From Ceriagrion tenellum (taxonomy: Eukaryota; Arthropoda; Insecta; Odonata; Coenagrionidae): a DNA stretch of 64,000 nucleotides. Both the position numbers and the translations under genes were made by a program. The notes under the pieces are model-generated. The model ran no database searches. It had not been told where the DNA came from and saw only the letters and a program-made list of their open reading frames with translations. The stretch spans positions 46,295,848 through 46,359,847 of the forward strand of contig OY720639.1 in NCBI GenBank assembly GCA_963169105.1, written 5' to 3'. This document shows positions 53,008 through 63,140 of this stretch, one piece after another; position 1 is the stretch's first letter, and each line of letters opens with the position of its first letter.

Positions 53008-53486
53008 ATGTCTAAGAAGTGAGTCTCCCTTCATCGCTGCTGCAGAACAACGACCAAAACGATCTCATCCTTCACATGAAGTTCGATAACAGATACTACG
53101 TTGAAGTGAAGCACATGAATAAGATGATTGCTCTCGTGGGGCAGAGTATTATCTTTTCAGGCTTCCGGAATCCATCTATTAAAGTTATCGAGCGGTTCAA
53201 CGTGTCCACAGTGAAACAGTTGAAACTCTCAGGTAAAATGTTGGAGAAAGCCATGAATCAAGAATCATCTATCGTATGCAATGTGTACGAAATTCATCGT
53301 GATAATGCCATAGCTTGTGATTTCACGCTACCTTTACCAAAAGGATTGCAAGTGGTTGAACGCGATGGTGTTGATAGTGCATCGAAAAAAAGACCCTCAG
53401 GATTGACCTGTGACGAACCAGATTGTGTGCGCCCAGTGACATTTACTACGGGACAAGTCAAGAATAAACTATGGGCGAACAAATGA
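53008..53486 (+). CDS. Unrecognised protein, about 158 aa, on opposite strand of the Maverick
   Basis: I do not recognise this family. The open frame runs from 53,019 to stop 53,486. The natural ATG at 53,008 (MSKK) is one frame away and is closed by TGA after four codons, so a one-base indel probably separates start and body. The protein has a mixed alpha/beta look with segments HMKFDNRYYVEVKH, MIALVGQSIIFSG and IERFNVSTVKQL, no signal peptide, no membrane span and a single C-terminal Cys pair (TCDEPDCVRP). AATAAA-type signals follow at about 53,557. It has its own TATA box about 410 bp upstream. It is plausibly a Maverick accessory gene; function unknown. Confidence 0.55.
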
Positions 53487-53704
53487 GGAAAAAGGAGAAT
53501 TTATAAAATCATACACTTTTGTACTCAATGTTGTATCTGATGATATTACTTCGTTTTAAATAAAAAAACATTAAAAAAATTGTTTTGCTCTTTTTCATTT
53601 ATTACCTCTAATCCAAAAAGGTATCATCGAAATAAAAGAGAATATAGGTTTACAAAAAAATATTTATTTTTCACAATAATAATATTTACAATATCATAAA
53701 TACA

Positions 53705-53914
53705 TCAACCACACATGGAGGTGTTGGTTATATTGTTAACAAAATACTTCGTCTCATAGTTCAATTCACCACCTCCACTAATATTATATTGTTCTTTCAA
53801 TAAACGCATTGCACTCCTGATCGCATATAATTGTACCTCCATACTCGCACTACTTTTGTTCAAGTAACCATTCTCGAGTAAATTACTCTCAATACCATTA
53901 TTTTCATTATTCAT
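53705..53914 (-). CDS. Small unrecognised ORF, 69 aa
   Basis: Starts MNNENNGIES and is rich in Asn, Glu and Ser, with a central helix-like stretch (MEVQLYAIRSAMRLLKEQY) and a C-terminal NNITNTS. It lies between the + strand ORF and the minus-strand accessory genes, tail to tail with the former. No family recognised; it could be chance. Confidence 0.35.
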   Translation of the reverse strand: MNNENNGIESNLLENGYLNKSSASMEVQLYAIRSAMRLLKEQYNISGGGELNYETKYFVNNITNTSMCG

Positions 53915-54044
53915 TTACAATTATATCCATTTAATTGAATGGTATAATAAATGAACAAAGAAAACATGGTAATATTACATAACAGAAAAAGACTACTTAC
54001 AAAAAAATCTAATCCATCCATTGCAAAAAGATTTTTTAATGGTT

Positions 54045-54512
54045 AACAAATTTTACTTTGTTGGCACCAATTTGCCAACTTGTGACAGTTTTTTCTCGCA
54101 CACTGCAAATTACCATCCATATGAGCTTCGATTTAACATCCCTCATTTGTAGTCAATTTCTTAAGCGAGGGGCAACCATACAATTCTAGATTAACCACGC
54201 AAATACCTCTGGGAAGGAGACTGGTTAAGAAAGATGCCTTTTTGCTCCCTTGGTGAATAGATATTTATATTGCTTTGTATAATTATAAAGTATGCTCTCC
54301 AAATCGGAATAATCTATCTCTCCAAAATATTCAGTCAAACCGTGATAATTATTTCTCAGCCAACTCGGCTCTTTTGCATACAGCAATCTCTCCGGTGATT
54401 TAAAGAGCCACGTATTGCAGCATTTGTTTTGAACATTAAAAATCGCCAATTCCTTGACTATGTAACTATTATCGTTAGCGGTAAACCCTTAAAATTCGAT
54501 AATGGCACTCAT
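54045..54512 (-). pseudogene. Maverick accessory protein (RNase-H-like family suspected), broken
   Basis: ATG 54,512. The order F-x-GF, YIVKELAIFNVQNK, WLFKSP, WLRNNYHG, EIDYSDLE, LFTKGAK, then in a shifted frame VVNLELYGCPSLKKL and a Cys/His end matches a protein often seen in arthropod Mavericks. I suspect an exonuclease-like fold from the order of acidic motifs. Breaks: TAA replaces a Gln codon near the start, a frameshift near 54,240, and a stop after NEGC. It is related to the neighbour at 55,270-55,809, so the two may be an ancient duplication. Confidence 0.6.
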
Positions 54513-54669
54513 CGCAATGTATGTCCAACTTAGAAGGTTTTTACGCCCAATGCCAGGGGTTGAACGCACATCAAAGACCTTTTGACTTACAGAATTTTAC
54601 TTCGTGCCAGAGGTCAAAAAGCCTTTCACTCACACGCACTGGAAAAATCAGAACACAACCAAGTTATAC

Positions 54670-55254
54670 TTTTTAATTACCAGGCAAATCATACGTTATG
54701 AGTACCATCTCCAATTCAAGTCTTTCAAAATCACAATCTGTGATACTTTTTGCCAATTTAGTGGTGAGAAAATGTCTCACTTTATCACGACTGCTCGAAA
54801 GTCTTCGAAGAAATAGATTTATCAACTTGGAAAGCTTCACCAATGCCACCCACTCGTCACCGTTCTAATTAAACGGGCTTATGTTCTTAATAACCAAATG
54901 TCTCTTCCCAAAGTAATTTGCATAGGCTAAGCAGGATGAAGTTAATTGTTCTTTTTCACCTTTATAAAAAAACAAATTCACAGTCTTTTCCGAGTTTAGA
55001 ATATTATCCCATTCAGCTTGCGAAACAATTACACTATTTTTTCAAACTAGATTAAATTGCACGACCACCTCAAAGTCTCTAGCAGGATCGTAACCAGCAC
55101 ACACACTCTTTGACTTTGCACTGTCCAAATAATACACTGATTGAAGTAGCAGATTGTTCGAGAGTGAAGATACAACAGGACTGGGATGGAGTCCAGCCGG
55201 TCACTTCCTCTTGACGGGTGGAGACTGCAGGACTGCTTCCTCCGATGGTAGCAT
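54670..55254 (-). pseudogene. Maverick accessory ORF, decayed
   Basis: A TATATAAA box on the minus strand (about 55,273-55,280) precedes ATG 55,254. Readable segments include SLSNNLLLQSVYYLDSAKSK, YDPARDFEVVVQFNLV, VSQAEWDNIL, GKRHLVIKNIS and GDEWVALVKLSKLINLFL. Four or more stops interrupt one frame. Arthropod Mavericks often carry an ORF with this EWDNIL-type core; its role is unknown. Confidence 0.5.
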
Positions 55255-55269
55255 GATGACTGATGTATG

Positions 55270-55809
55270 GCGAGAATTTATATAGCTTAAGAGGACGATG
55301 TTGGAAGAGGGGCGGGGAACAATCATCATCCGGACATGGATCAACTTCAACCTTGAGACGGTTATAATTGAACCATTGTGCCAATGAATGAGCGTCTCTC
55401 AATGCTCACGTGCTATTGCGTAATTTGTGACAGGGATTGAGGCAGGAAAATGAGATAAAGCTGCAATTTTCAGGAGGGGGAAATTTAATTCCTTTTGAAG
55501 AGAGATGAAAGTACGCTGCGTCAGATTGGAGAGAAATTTGCACTCCTTCTCGCTAAATGCAAAGAGAGCGGTTGCTCCCTCAATGATGGCCTCCAAAGCG
55601 GGGGCAAGCTCGGCGTAAGAGATGAATCCACTGTTGAAGGAAGTCTCATCGCAGTGCAGAGGGTCTTGAAACCGAAGCTTCTTTCCCCCAGCAACAAGTT
55701 TCCCATGTTTCTTGAAAGTGCCCCAAAAAAGGCGGTTGGAATCAACGTCGACGGCTGCAAGCTCCGTCACTCCCTCCTTCAAAAAGCTCACTGATGCGAC
55801 GATCTGCAT
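55270..55809 (-). pseudogene. Maverick accessory protein (RNase-H-like family suspected), frameshifted
   Basis: ATG 55,809. The 136-codon frame has VTELAAVDVDSN, GFISYAELAPALEAII, ALFAFSEKECKFLSNL and TNYAIARE. It then shifts at about 55,400 into a frame with RDAHSLAQWF, the expected C-terminal motif. The end of the gene is unclear because the next promoter-like TATA lies at about 55,275. It resembles the broken gene at 54,045-54,512 in motif order. Role unknown. Confidence 0.55.
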
Positions 55810-55930
55810 TCTGCGACTGATTCTTCTCTAATAATCACCTCCCATCTCTGTGCACTGTATTTATTCTGGAACAGCAACGCTGGGCTCGGGGATGACATCT
55901 CACGTCGCTCCTCATCCCACCAAAGGTGAG
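55810..55930. other. Short spacer
   Basis: A spacer between the protease end and the next gene; TATTTATT at about 55,859. Confidence 0.4.
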
Positions 55931-56349
55931 TCAAAACAGCTCCAGGGTGCGGCAGTCGTTGAGGTGTGGGTTAGAGTGATTGAATTGGGTAAGGAATTTG
56001 TGTAGCGAGTGACCTAAAGATTTACTAACTGCATACAAGCAAAAATATTCCCCACAAATGTCTGAATGAAAGCTATGTATCTGAACGCGATTGTGAACGC
56101 AGTTGAAAGGCTTAAAAAATTCAAAATTTTAGGGACAAAGGGGCCTAGACAGTACGAGTCGAAGTATTCTGCAAATTGATTATATATGTAAATAGCTACC
56201 CAATGAGAACCTGGAAAAGCAGCCGGATCTAAATTTACTACGAATATGCCATTTTTTTGTGAGTGTGGTAACTTGTCGGAAGGATATACTCCGCGAAAAA
56301 ATTCACCCAATCTATTACGTAATAGTCTATCGATTTGAACGCCATCCAT
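55931..56349 (-). pseudogene. Adenain-type cysteine protease, frameshifted near the catalytic Cys
   Basis: ATG 56,349 lies three bases past the major capsid stop, so the two are probably co-transcribed. Motifs in order: FRGVYPSDKLP, NLDPAAFPGSHWVAIY with the catalytic His, AEYFDSYCLGP, then after a frameshift near 56,055 the catalytic Cys block (CGEYFCLYAVSK) and the end near 55,931. The product would process virion proteins in an active Maverick. The break falls just before the catalytic Cys, so this copy cannot make active enzyme without recoding. Confidence 0.8.
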
Positions 56350-56351
56350 GA

Positions 56352-57464
56352 CTAAAAATTTGCGATAATCTTCCTGTTTTTATCAATTTCTAGTGTAGCA
56401 TCATATTCAGCAAAGAGCAAACACGTCACGGTTTTAGCCAATTAGTTTTCAAATCTCGCCTCTATTCTCACCACACCTGTATCCCTTAAACTTACATAGT
56501 CCTCGTTACCTGAATCGTCCGGTGTGAGATCGATTACTAACATAAAGTAACCATGCCCAAACATATCGTAAGTGATTTGATTTCCCTTATCGTGATGCTT
56601 TATTCCACTGCCGGAGAAAATCGTATCATACGCTCAAGCCCAATAGTTTTTGCTGCTGAAATTGCATTCCAGTCCCTCGGAAGGAATTTGAACTCCATTC
56701 ACAAAGAGCGAAAAATTCTCGAGTGAGTAGTGAGAGAGTGCAAATGGATTCTTATTAAAATCGCCAACGTACGAGTCATTGTCAACCATTGCAAATATTA
56801 GTGTGTTAGGTATTCGTCCATTGATTGCGTTGTCAATACTTAAAGTTCGACCGCCTGAAGGTACAGTGAACGTTTTCAAATCTGTTCGCTTGTAGTGATA
56901 TTTAGCTTTGTCTCGTTCTAACATTTTACTATGCGCTACTAATATCGAAAAGTTAATATCAAGATGCAACACGTATAGCGTTGCGTCGAGGATTCGCAAA
57001 ACCCCACCATCCTCTTCCATTAGATAGAAAGCAGGTTAAGAGAGCATTAATCTAAGCTTCGGTGGGGTTTGTTCCTCCATTTACTTCTCAAACTTTAATT
57101 CTTTAACTTTTAATTCTTTAATACTTTAACTCCCAAAACTTCCCTTTACCACTTTAAATATGTCTACGCCGTTGAGTAGCGTCTGTGTTTGATTAAACAC
57201 GTCCACGTGTAATTTACCATACAACTCCACTTCGGCACTATTCTTGAACCACGATTTTCGTTTCATGTATCCAGCATTGCTGCTATCTGTCTTGTTAACA
57301 TCATCTCCCGTGTCCAATTCCCAACCGATATTACGCAAGTGTGTTCTACTAGCGTCAGATCCATTGTTTAGAATGTTTTCCAAATAACTTCTATGGTGGT
57401 AATTATCTTCTGAAGGTGTGACAAGAGTTCCATTGAAATATACGTCACATTGGAAAGCCATCAC
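56352..57464 (-). pseudogene. Maverick major capsid protein (hexon-like), 5'-truncated and broken
   Basis: One frame carries all blocks of the double-jelly-roll capsid family often labelled F54H12.2-like: DVYFNGTLVTP, HLRNIGWELD, KLHVDVFNQTQTLLNGVD, then KMLERDKAKYHYKRTDLKTF, NKNPFALSHYSLENFSLFV, DMFGHGYFMLVIDLTPDD and FAEYDATLEIDKNR to TAG at 56,352. In-frame stops lie near 57,126, about 57,070, about 57,035, 56,634 and about 56,445. An 80-bp AT-rich insertion (about 57,045-57,125) holds a simple TTTAATTC repeat. The N-terminal part is missing: the sequence begins where the Penelope-like element ends. Confidence 0.82.
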
Positions 57465-57913
57465 AAAGATGGGGTGAGCTTCTTACGGCTAGGCAATGTA
57501 ATAAAAACAGAAAGCCGTAAACAATTGGCACCCTTCGTCAATAAACACCAAAATTTGCTGCCTTGGTATGCTGGGAAAACCACAGCAGAGACCAACCACA
57601 GCCTCTCAACCAAGAATACCCTCCTGTGTTGGTTTACGGGAAAGTTACTTCCTCGCCAGGGACCAAACACAGACGCACACACACAACCAAATACGATCCT
57701 TTGCAAGGGCTAATGGGACCCCGCAAAGGATGTTTGGGTTTTGACCTGGGATCCTTCATGGGGCTAATGAGACCCCGCTAAGGATGCCTGGTATATACAC
57801 AAGCACACAAAAGCACACAAAATCACTCACTCACACACGCAAATAAGCCCAACTTCTGGGAGAATCAGCTCAAAAAGAGCGTGGTCAAATCGACAAAACA
57901 GGACGAGGGTGGG

Positions 57914-57961
57914 GGTCGAATACGCGTATTTCGGCTACAAAGTAGCCCTCTTCAGCGAACC
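57914..57961 (-). ncRNA. Hammerhead ribozyme (type I, minimal stem III) of the PLE
   Basis: On the minus strand: stem I strand GGTTCG, core CTGAAGA (matches CUGANGA), stem II GGCTAC-TTT-GTAGCC, core GAA, stem III ATACGCGTAT (self-complementary, no real loop), then the predicted cleavage site and stem I return strand CGACC. All conserved core nucleotides are present. Very short stem III, needing dimers, is the form known from Penelope-like elements. Confidence 0.75.
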
Positions 57962-58279
57962 GAAGGTAACGCGTCACTTCAACGTAGAGTTGAAGTGAGG
58001 AAGGGTCAAGACACCCTAGTTGTTAATAAAGGGGAACTGAGGAGGAAGGGGGGAGAGAGACAACCAATAGGGAAAGAGAGAGGGGGAAGGGCGAAAGACA
58101 AAACGCGAATGAAAACAACCAAAGAAAATGATTGGGAAAGGGGGGGGAAGTGAAGGGGGAGGTGTAAAAGAGAAAGGGGGGTTGCAACGGACGTAAAGTA
58201 GAACGTTGGAGGGAGGGGGGGGGGGAAAGAAAGGGAAGGAAGTGATCGGTTAACGGCGTCCGTTAAGAGACGTAACGAA

Positions 58280-60342
58280 TTATTTAAAGTTCAAAACTGA
58301 GTAGAGGGAGGAATGAGGGATGGGTCCAGCGTCGCTGTTTAGGAGTTTGGCTTTATTTTTAAAAATGAAGATACTCTCGTAAGCGTCTAATAGATTATTA
58401 CTTGTATGCTTTACGAGTTTCAAATTATCTTTTGTTACGTCGTGCCCGGTCATGATTAGATGCTGCGCTACACTAGACTTTTCGGGATTGTGATTTCTGA
58501 AGTGAGAGTAGTGTTCTTTGAATCTGGTTTGTAAAGTGCGTCGTATCTGTCCTATGTAGGCTAAATGGCAAGTGCTACAGTTGATTTTATAAATGCCTGA
58601 TTTTTCTAATGCCGGAATTTTATCTTTAGCGTTTCCTAATAGGTTTTTAAGCTTGCTTTGGTTAGAATAGGAGATTTTAGTTTTAACTGATTTGAAGATT
58701 TTATCGATTCCTTTCGTTAAACGGGGATAATAGGGCAATTTAATGTACTTAACGGCTTCATCTTTCTTGTGTGTGGTGGAGTTAGAAATCAAATGTTTGA
58801 ATCTATACTTCTTCACAATGTTTTCGACTGTTGAATCTTGAAAACCATTCCGTTTAGCAATGTCTTTGATAATATTTAATTCTTTATTGAAGGCCGATCT
58901 ATCGAGAGGAACGTTAAAAAGTCTATGAACGAGAGAGCGGAAGACGGCCAGTTTATGGTTGGCATGGTCAAAAGAAAGATTGTGGATGTAGTTGGTGGTG
59001 TGTGTTGGTTTTCGATAAATATCAAAAGATATCTTGTCTCCAGATCTAGTGAGGCAGAGATCAAGGAAGGGAAGACGGTTTTCTTTCTCTATTTCTACTG
59101 TAAATTTGATGGATGGAAACAGGCTGTTTAGATCACTTACAAAATTATCCAGGTTATATTTTGTGGTATCAAAAACTGCAAATATGTCATCTACGTACCG
59201 TAAGTATATAGCGGGGAAGTAAGTAAATTTTTCTTTGAAAAGGGTGAAAGCGAGTTGCCCATGGCAGTTCCAAAATCCTGTTTGAAAAATCTACCTTGGA
59301 AAGTAAAATAATTTTGGTTCATGACCAAATTAGTAAGTCTAATGTACTCCTCAATTATTTTTTAGTCCAAAGAGAGTGACTTCAACCAAACCTCAAGTGC
59401 TTGGATAGCAATGTCAACAGGTACACTAGGAAATAGATTAGTTACATCAAATGAGACCATTATTTCACCATCGAGGAAAATGTAATCTTTAGTCTTTTCA
59501 ATGAATTCAAAATTATTTTTAATGGAATGAGGGCTTTTAAAATCGAGGCTTGTGAACTGGGAAACTAACCATTTTGATAGTAAGTATGTGGGCGAATCAA
59601 TTCCAGATACAATGGGTCTCATTGGGCAGTCGATTTTATGGACTTTAGGTAGGCAATACATTCTTGGTAAAGTGGGATTGGTTACATAGAGTTTGAACTT
59701 CACATTATTATCAACAAGAATAGTGCAGTCTTTAAGGACAGATTTGAACTGTGAAGTGAGCTTATTAGTTGGGTTCTTATTTACTTCAGTATCAGGCCCG
59801 TCAGACAGTAAGAGATTGACTTTATGGAAGTAATCTTCTTTGTCAAGAATGACACATTGATTTCCCTTGTCTGCCTTCATGTGAAAACAATTTTTACTTT
59901 TTAATTGTTTGACTATTTCAAAATGTTTGTTACAGTCAGAAGAAAAATTAACTTTGGAATTGAGGAGATTTTTCTTAATTTGTTTTTCACAACCCTTGCG
60001 GATAAAGTCCTTGGTGGCGTTATCAAAGAATTTAAGGGAACCTTCTATGTGGGCAACCAAATCTATGACAGGTGGAGATTTTGGCTGTAAATTGAAATTT
60101 AGGCCATTGTTTAATAAGGTAAGTTCCTCCTTAGAGAAAAATTCTTTAGAAAGGTTGAGAACATTATCAAAACTATCATTGCAAGGAATGGAAGGATTAG
60201 ACTTACTCAGGAGACTTTTCAGTTTGCGGTTTGTGCAGCGGGCCTTGTTCTCTCTTTTCTTCTGCACAACGACCTGGATTTTCCTTTCGAACTCTTGCCA
60301 GAAAAAGTGATCCCAAGTTGACAAATTCTTAGTTAGTTTCAA
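58280..60342 (-). pseudogene. PLE polyprotein: reverse transcriptase plus GIY-YIG endonuclease
   Basis: ATG 60,342. The 326-codon N-terminal frame has MKADKGNQCVILDKEDY, LPRMYCLPKVHK, MRPIVSGIDSPTY and SFDVTNLFPSVPVDIA, the telomerase-like RT fingers and first catalytic Asp. A stop at 59,362 is followed by FGTAMGNSLSP, then YVDDIFAVFD near 59,200 (catalytic YxDD) and RLPFLDLCLT after a frameshift near 59,260. The last frame 58,280-58,816 holds the endonuclease: SGIYKINCSTCHLAYIGQ, FKEHYSHFRN and YESIFI. All catalytic motifs are present, so the copy is rather young; one stop and one shift are the main breaks. Confidence 0.87.
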
Positions 60343-60384
60343 ATGGAGGTCGTAGGCACTGACCTCCAGTTGACTTCGCTTAAA

Positions 60385-61270
60385 ATAATAATGTCGGTGT
60401 ACACGTATATGTTTTTAGGAGCAGGAGTTATACTTCTCCTCCCTCGTTTACCACTCGATTTTGAGAAAGTTGCTTTAACATTGCTGAATATATTTTGTAC
60501 GCTTACATCATCATCTTCATCCGTCATCCATTTCAGGAAAGACGATAATAATCTCCATTCCTCTTTTATCTTTTTTTGTCCTGCGCTAGAAAAACCCTCT
60601 AAAGATATTTTAATTAAGTCTCCGAATGAGTCATAGACTCCTGATGGCAGTGAATATGTGACATCCTTTGCTCTTATTATGACTGAGCCTGGTAAACTTC
60701 GTTCGTTTACACCTACCTGTCCATCTCGTATTGCTAATTCATCTACAGAACGCATGATATTGTTTACTATTTTATCCCTTATACTGCGGGGGGGAGCAGT
60801 AAATGACGAAGCAAAAGCAAAACATACGCTTCCGTACATTCCTTGCGGAATCTCGAAGAAAAGACCTTTTTCTATCGCAATTTTGACTCGACCATCCCCG
60901 GGACCACCTTCTTCTCCTCTAACTACCCCAAAAACGTCTCGTGTTCTGTTATCTTTATGAGTTAAAGCTTCCTCTCCCCTCAAATTAAATGGGTTGGAGG
61001 ATTAGCAGGACTTATCTTTTCTATTACACTACCTTCATCTTTGCGAGTTGAAGCTCCCTCTTCTAATTCAATCAAATCGGTTGGAGGATGAGTCGGAGTT
61101 ATATCTTCTAAATTGATTGACGGTATCGAAATCTCCGCCAAACCTACAAGCCATTCATCATTTTCTAAATCGATACGATGACTCAGTTTTGCACGATAAT
61201 GAGCTATTGTGTTTTGGGGAAAGAATTCGCGAGAGCTATCGCTTGGTAACGTCAAGTAAAACTCGTTCAT
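60385..61270 (-). pseudogene. Maverick minor capsid (penton-like) protein, truncated
   Basis: ATG 61,270. MNEFYLTLPSDSS and RIDLENDEWLVGLAEI are the typical start of this family. A frameshift at about 60,985 leads into the long second frame with KGLFFEIPQGMYGS, LPSGVYDSFGDL and APKNIYVYTDIII. Homology stops right after that motif, where the family normally continues, because the Penelope-like element begins. The C-terminal part of the protein is absent. Confidence 0.8.
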
Positions 61271-61450
61271 AATTTACGCACGGAAGAAGCCGCAACCCAA
61301 GAGTTAAATGATTTTGGGTATCCTTCCCACTTTACAAAATATTCGAGATTGGGAGCGCGTCATCTACGCCTCAAAATCTTCTCGATCCTATATTCCGTCT
61401 CTTCTCTCTTCTTATTATATAACTTCCGCTTTATTCTCCCCATTCATATC

Positions 61451-62340
61451 CTACAACTTGTAAGTTGGTATTTCTCTTAAACTATCTATGCCTACCACTC
61501 TAAATATTTCTCTGGTGTAATTAGCAGTGTAACCTTTAGCGAACGGAAGCCATTCTTTGCTAATCCTCACGTGATCGTCGATTTTAAATTTTTTATAGTT
61601 TTTTTTCGCATCATTTCTTCTTCGGCTGGCGATCGCAAACGCATTCTTTGCATTCACCTTGGAGGGTGCGATGGCTATACTCGAATGAACGCTATTGTTA
61701 TAACTACTCACGAGTTTTTGAAGCACATTGATGTAATTGTAAGTGTTGTTTTTTGTAAAATACTTGTACATTTTAGTTTATAGAGTGCAATTGAATCGTT
61801 CCACGAGGCTGGCTTTTATGTCCGGATTATTTGTGGTGTAAAATTTCACTCCACAACGAGAGAGAAAATCTTTAAATTTGGCGTTGACAAATTCACTATC
61901 CTTCTCGCTCTGAATTTTCAACGGTTTTCTCTCGCGAAATATATCCTTGAAAGCGTTTACTATTTCATCCGCTCGTTTACTCCGTATAGCTCTAGCCCAT
62001 GCGTACCTAGAAAACAAGTCTATCACCGTCAAAATGTAACAATACCCTCTGTTGAACTTCTTCAAACTTTGCAAATCATTCAAATCACATTGCCAGCACT
62101 CGTCAATGTAGGTCACGTCCTAGCGATTTCGGGGAAATCTTTTCCTCGCCTATCTATGGAGAGTATACGCCTCCTGAGGATCTAGCCACTCGCGTAATGT
62201 GTTTCTCGGAATCCTAGTCGCTTTGTGTAATTTATTGAGTGTTGAAAAACTTGCTGGCTGAGCTGGATCGTTGTACACACTATCGATTACGTCGTCACCC
62301 ACTCTGGTCCGAACGATTTCTTTTTTATTTTGCGCTTGCG
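61451..62340 (-). pseudogene. Maverick retroviral-type integrase with three in-frame stops
   Basis: One frame, open upstream to 62,482, holds YNDPAQPASFSTLNKL, WLDPQEAYTLHR, DECWQCDLNDL (first Asp), LTVIDLFSRYAWARAI, SEKDSEFVNAKF (second Asp), TNNPDIKASLVERFN (Glu) and the C-terminal domain DHVRISKEWLPFAKGY. The DDE triad is complete. Stops are two TAG codons 13 codons apart near 62,115-62,151, and a TAA at about 61,778. There is no frameshift. The true start could be the ATG at 62,482, inside the neighbouring gene, but family similarity begins near 62,330. Confidence 0.86.
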
Positions 62341-62814
62341 TCTTCTTGGTAAATATATGGGAGACGGCATCTTTGTTGACGTTTTTCCTTCCACCGACTG
62401 CTTTCTTTTTCGTATCTTTTTTACGTTGGGTGGTCGTGACTGACTTTCCATCGCTCCTATTCTTTCGTTTATGCGTTCCCATGTCGAATCTAAATCGTCG
62501 TTTACTTTTTTCACTTCAGCTAAGGATTTCTTCAATGCATGAACTCTCTCATCCCGCTCCTCCCCCGACCTTGTATGTGGTATGTTCTGAGTCAAAGGTT
62601 TTACTATCGGGACGTGTATGGGAGAATTGATGTCGGAAAGCGTGCTCATATATTTATCGAGTATTCTTTTGTATGCATGCCACTTGTCTACGTCCTTGAT
62701 TCCTTTCTTGGCCAACACACCTTTCATTTCCTTATCTAATGCGCTCAACCTTGCCTTCATATGTCCTCGCTCGAAGACTTCCGGGCTTACTACGAGCATC
62801 TTACGCAAACTCAT
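62287..62814 (-). CDS. Maverick PX-like protein, 175 aa, intact
   Basis: Starts MSLRKMLVVSPEVFERG and overlaps the stop of the core-like gene by four bases. The N-terminal half is helical (LSALDKEMKGVL, KWHAYKRILDKYMSTL). A coiled-coil-like middle (VHALKKSLAEVKKVNDDLDS) precedes a strongly basic tail (PRRRKRKIKKK). Arthropod Mavericks carry a protein of this layout, usually called PX or PY; a virion or DNA-packing role is likely but unproven. The frame is unbroken. Confidence 0.68.
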   Translation of the reverse strand: MSLRKMLVVSPEVFERGHMKARLSALDKEMKGVLAKKGIKDVDKWHAYKRILDKYMSTLSDINSPIHVPIVKPLTQNIPHTRSGEERDERVHALKKSLAEVKKVNDDLDSTWERINERIGAMESQSRPPNVKKIRKRKQSVEGKTSTKMPSPIYLPRRRKRKIKKKSFGPEWVTT

Positions 62815-63140
62815 TTCCCTAATAGGCTGCCTATGACACCGCTTAAAATTGATCCGAGTAACATTGGTAGGAAACCACCTTTCTGTATGAGAAGCACGCG
62901 TTTTCTCTTAACACTCGTACCCCGCGTTGCTAACTTTCTCAACGTATTACGATGTTTGGTTAGTTTTCGTTTTAACCTATGATCTATCTTATGACTCCCG
63001 TTTATGGTATTCAAACAGCAGTCGCAGATTGCTTTAATTAATTCGTTGTCTGAAGATTTCAGTATCGCAGAGCGCAGTTTCGGTTTTGCAGATTTTAACG
63101 CGTGGAGCAAATGCTTATTAGTCTTCAATCTTTTCATCAT
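62811..63140 (-). CDS. Maverick core-like basic protein, 109 aa, intact
   Basis: ATG 63,140. Begins MMKRLKTNKHLLHALKSAKP, very Lys/Arg-rich, with a Cys pair (CDCC), a basic middle (RLKRKLTKHRNTLRKL) and a hydrophobic Gly-rich end (GGFLPMLLGSILSGVIGS). The layout resembles adenovirus pX-type core proteins proposed for adintoviruses, which condense the genome and contain a membrane-active end. It overlaps the ATPase end by 23 bases. Unbroken. Confidence 0.72.
   Translation of the reverse strand: MMKRLKTNKHLLHALKSAKPKLRSAILKSSDNELIKAICDCCLNTINGSHKIDHRLKRKLTKHRNTLRKLATRGTSVKRKRVLLIQKGGFLPMLLGSILSGVIGSLLGK

Larger units (their letters stand above)
57470..60385 (-). mobile_element. Penelope-like retroelement inserted in the Maverick
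   Basis: About 2.9 kb on the minus strand. RT and GIY-YIG endonuclease are followed by an untranslated 3' region with a hammerhead motif and a 400-bp tail also found at 9,550-10,010. Boundaries are inferred from where Maverick homology stops (about 60,385 and 57,470). G-rich runs at 58,140-58,240 lie in the 3' region. Confidence 0.85.
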
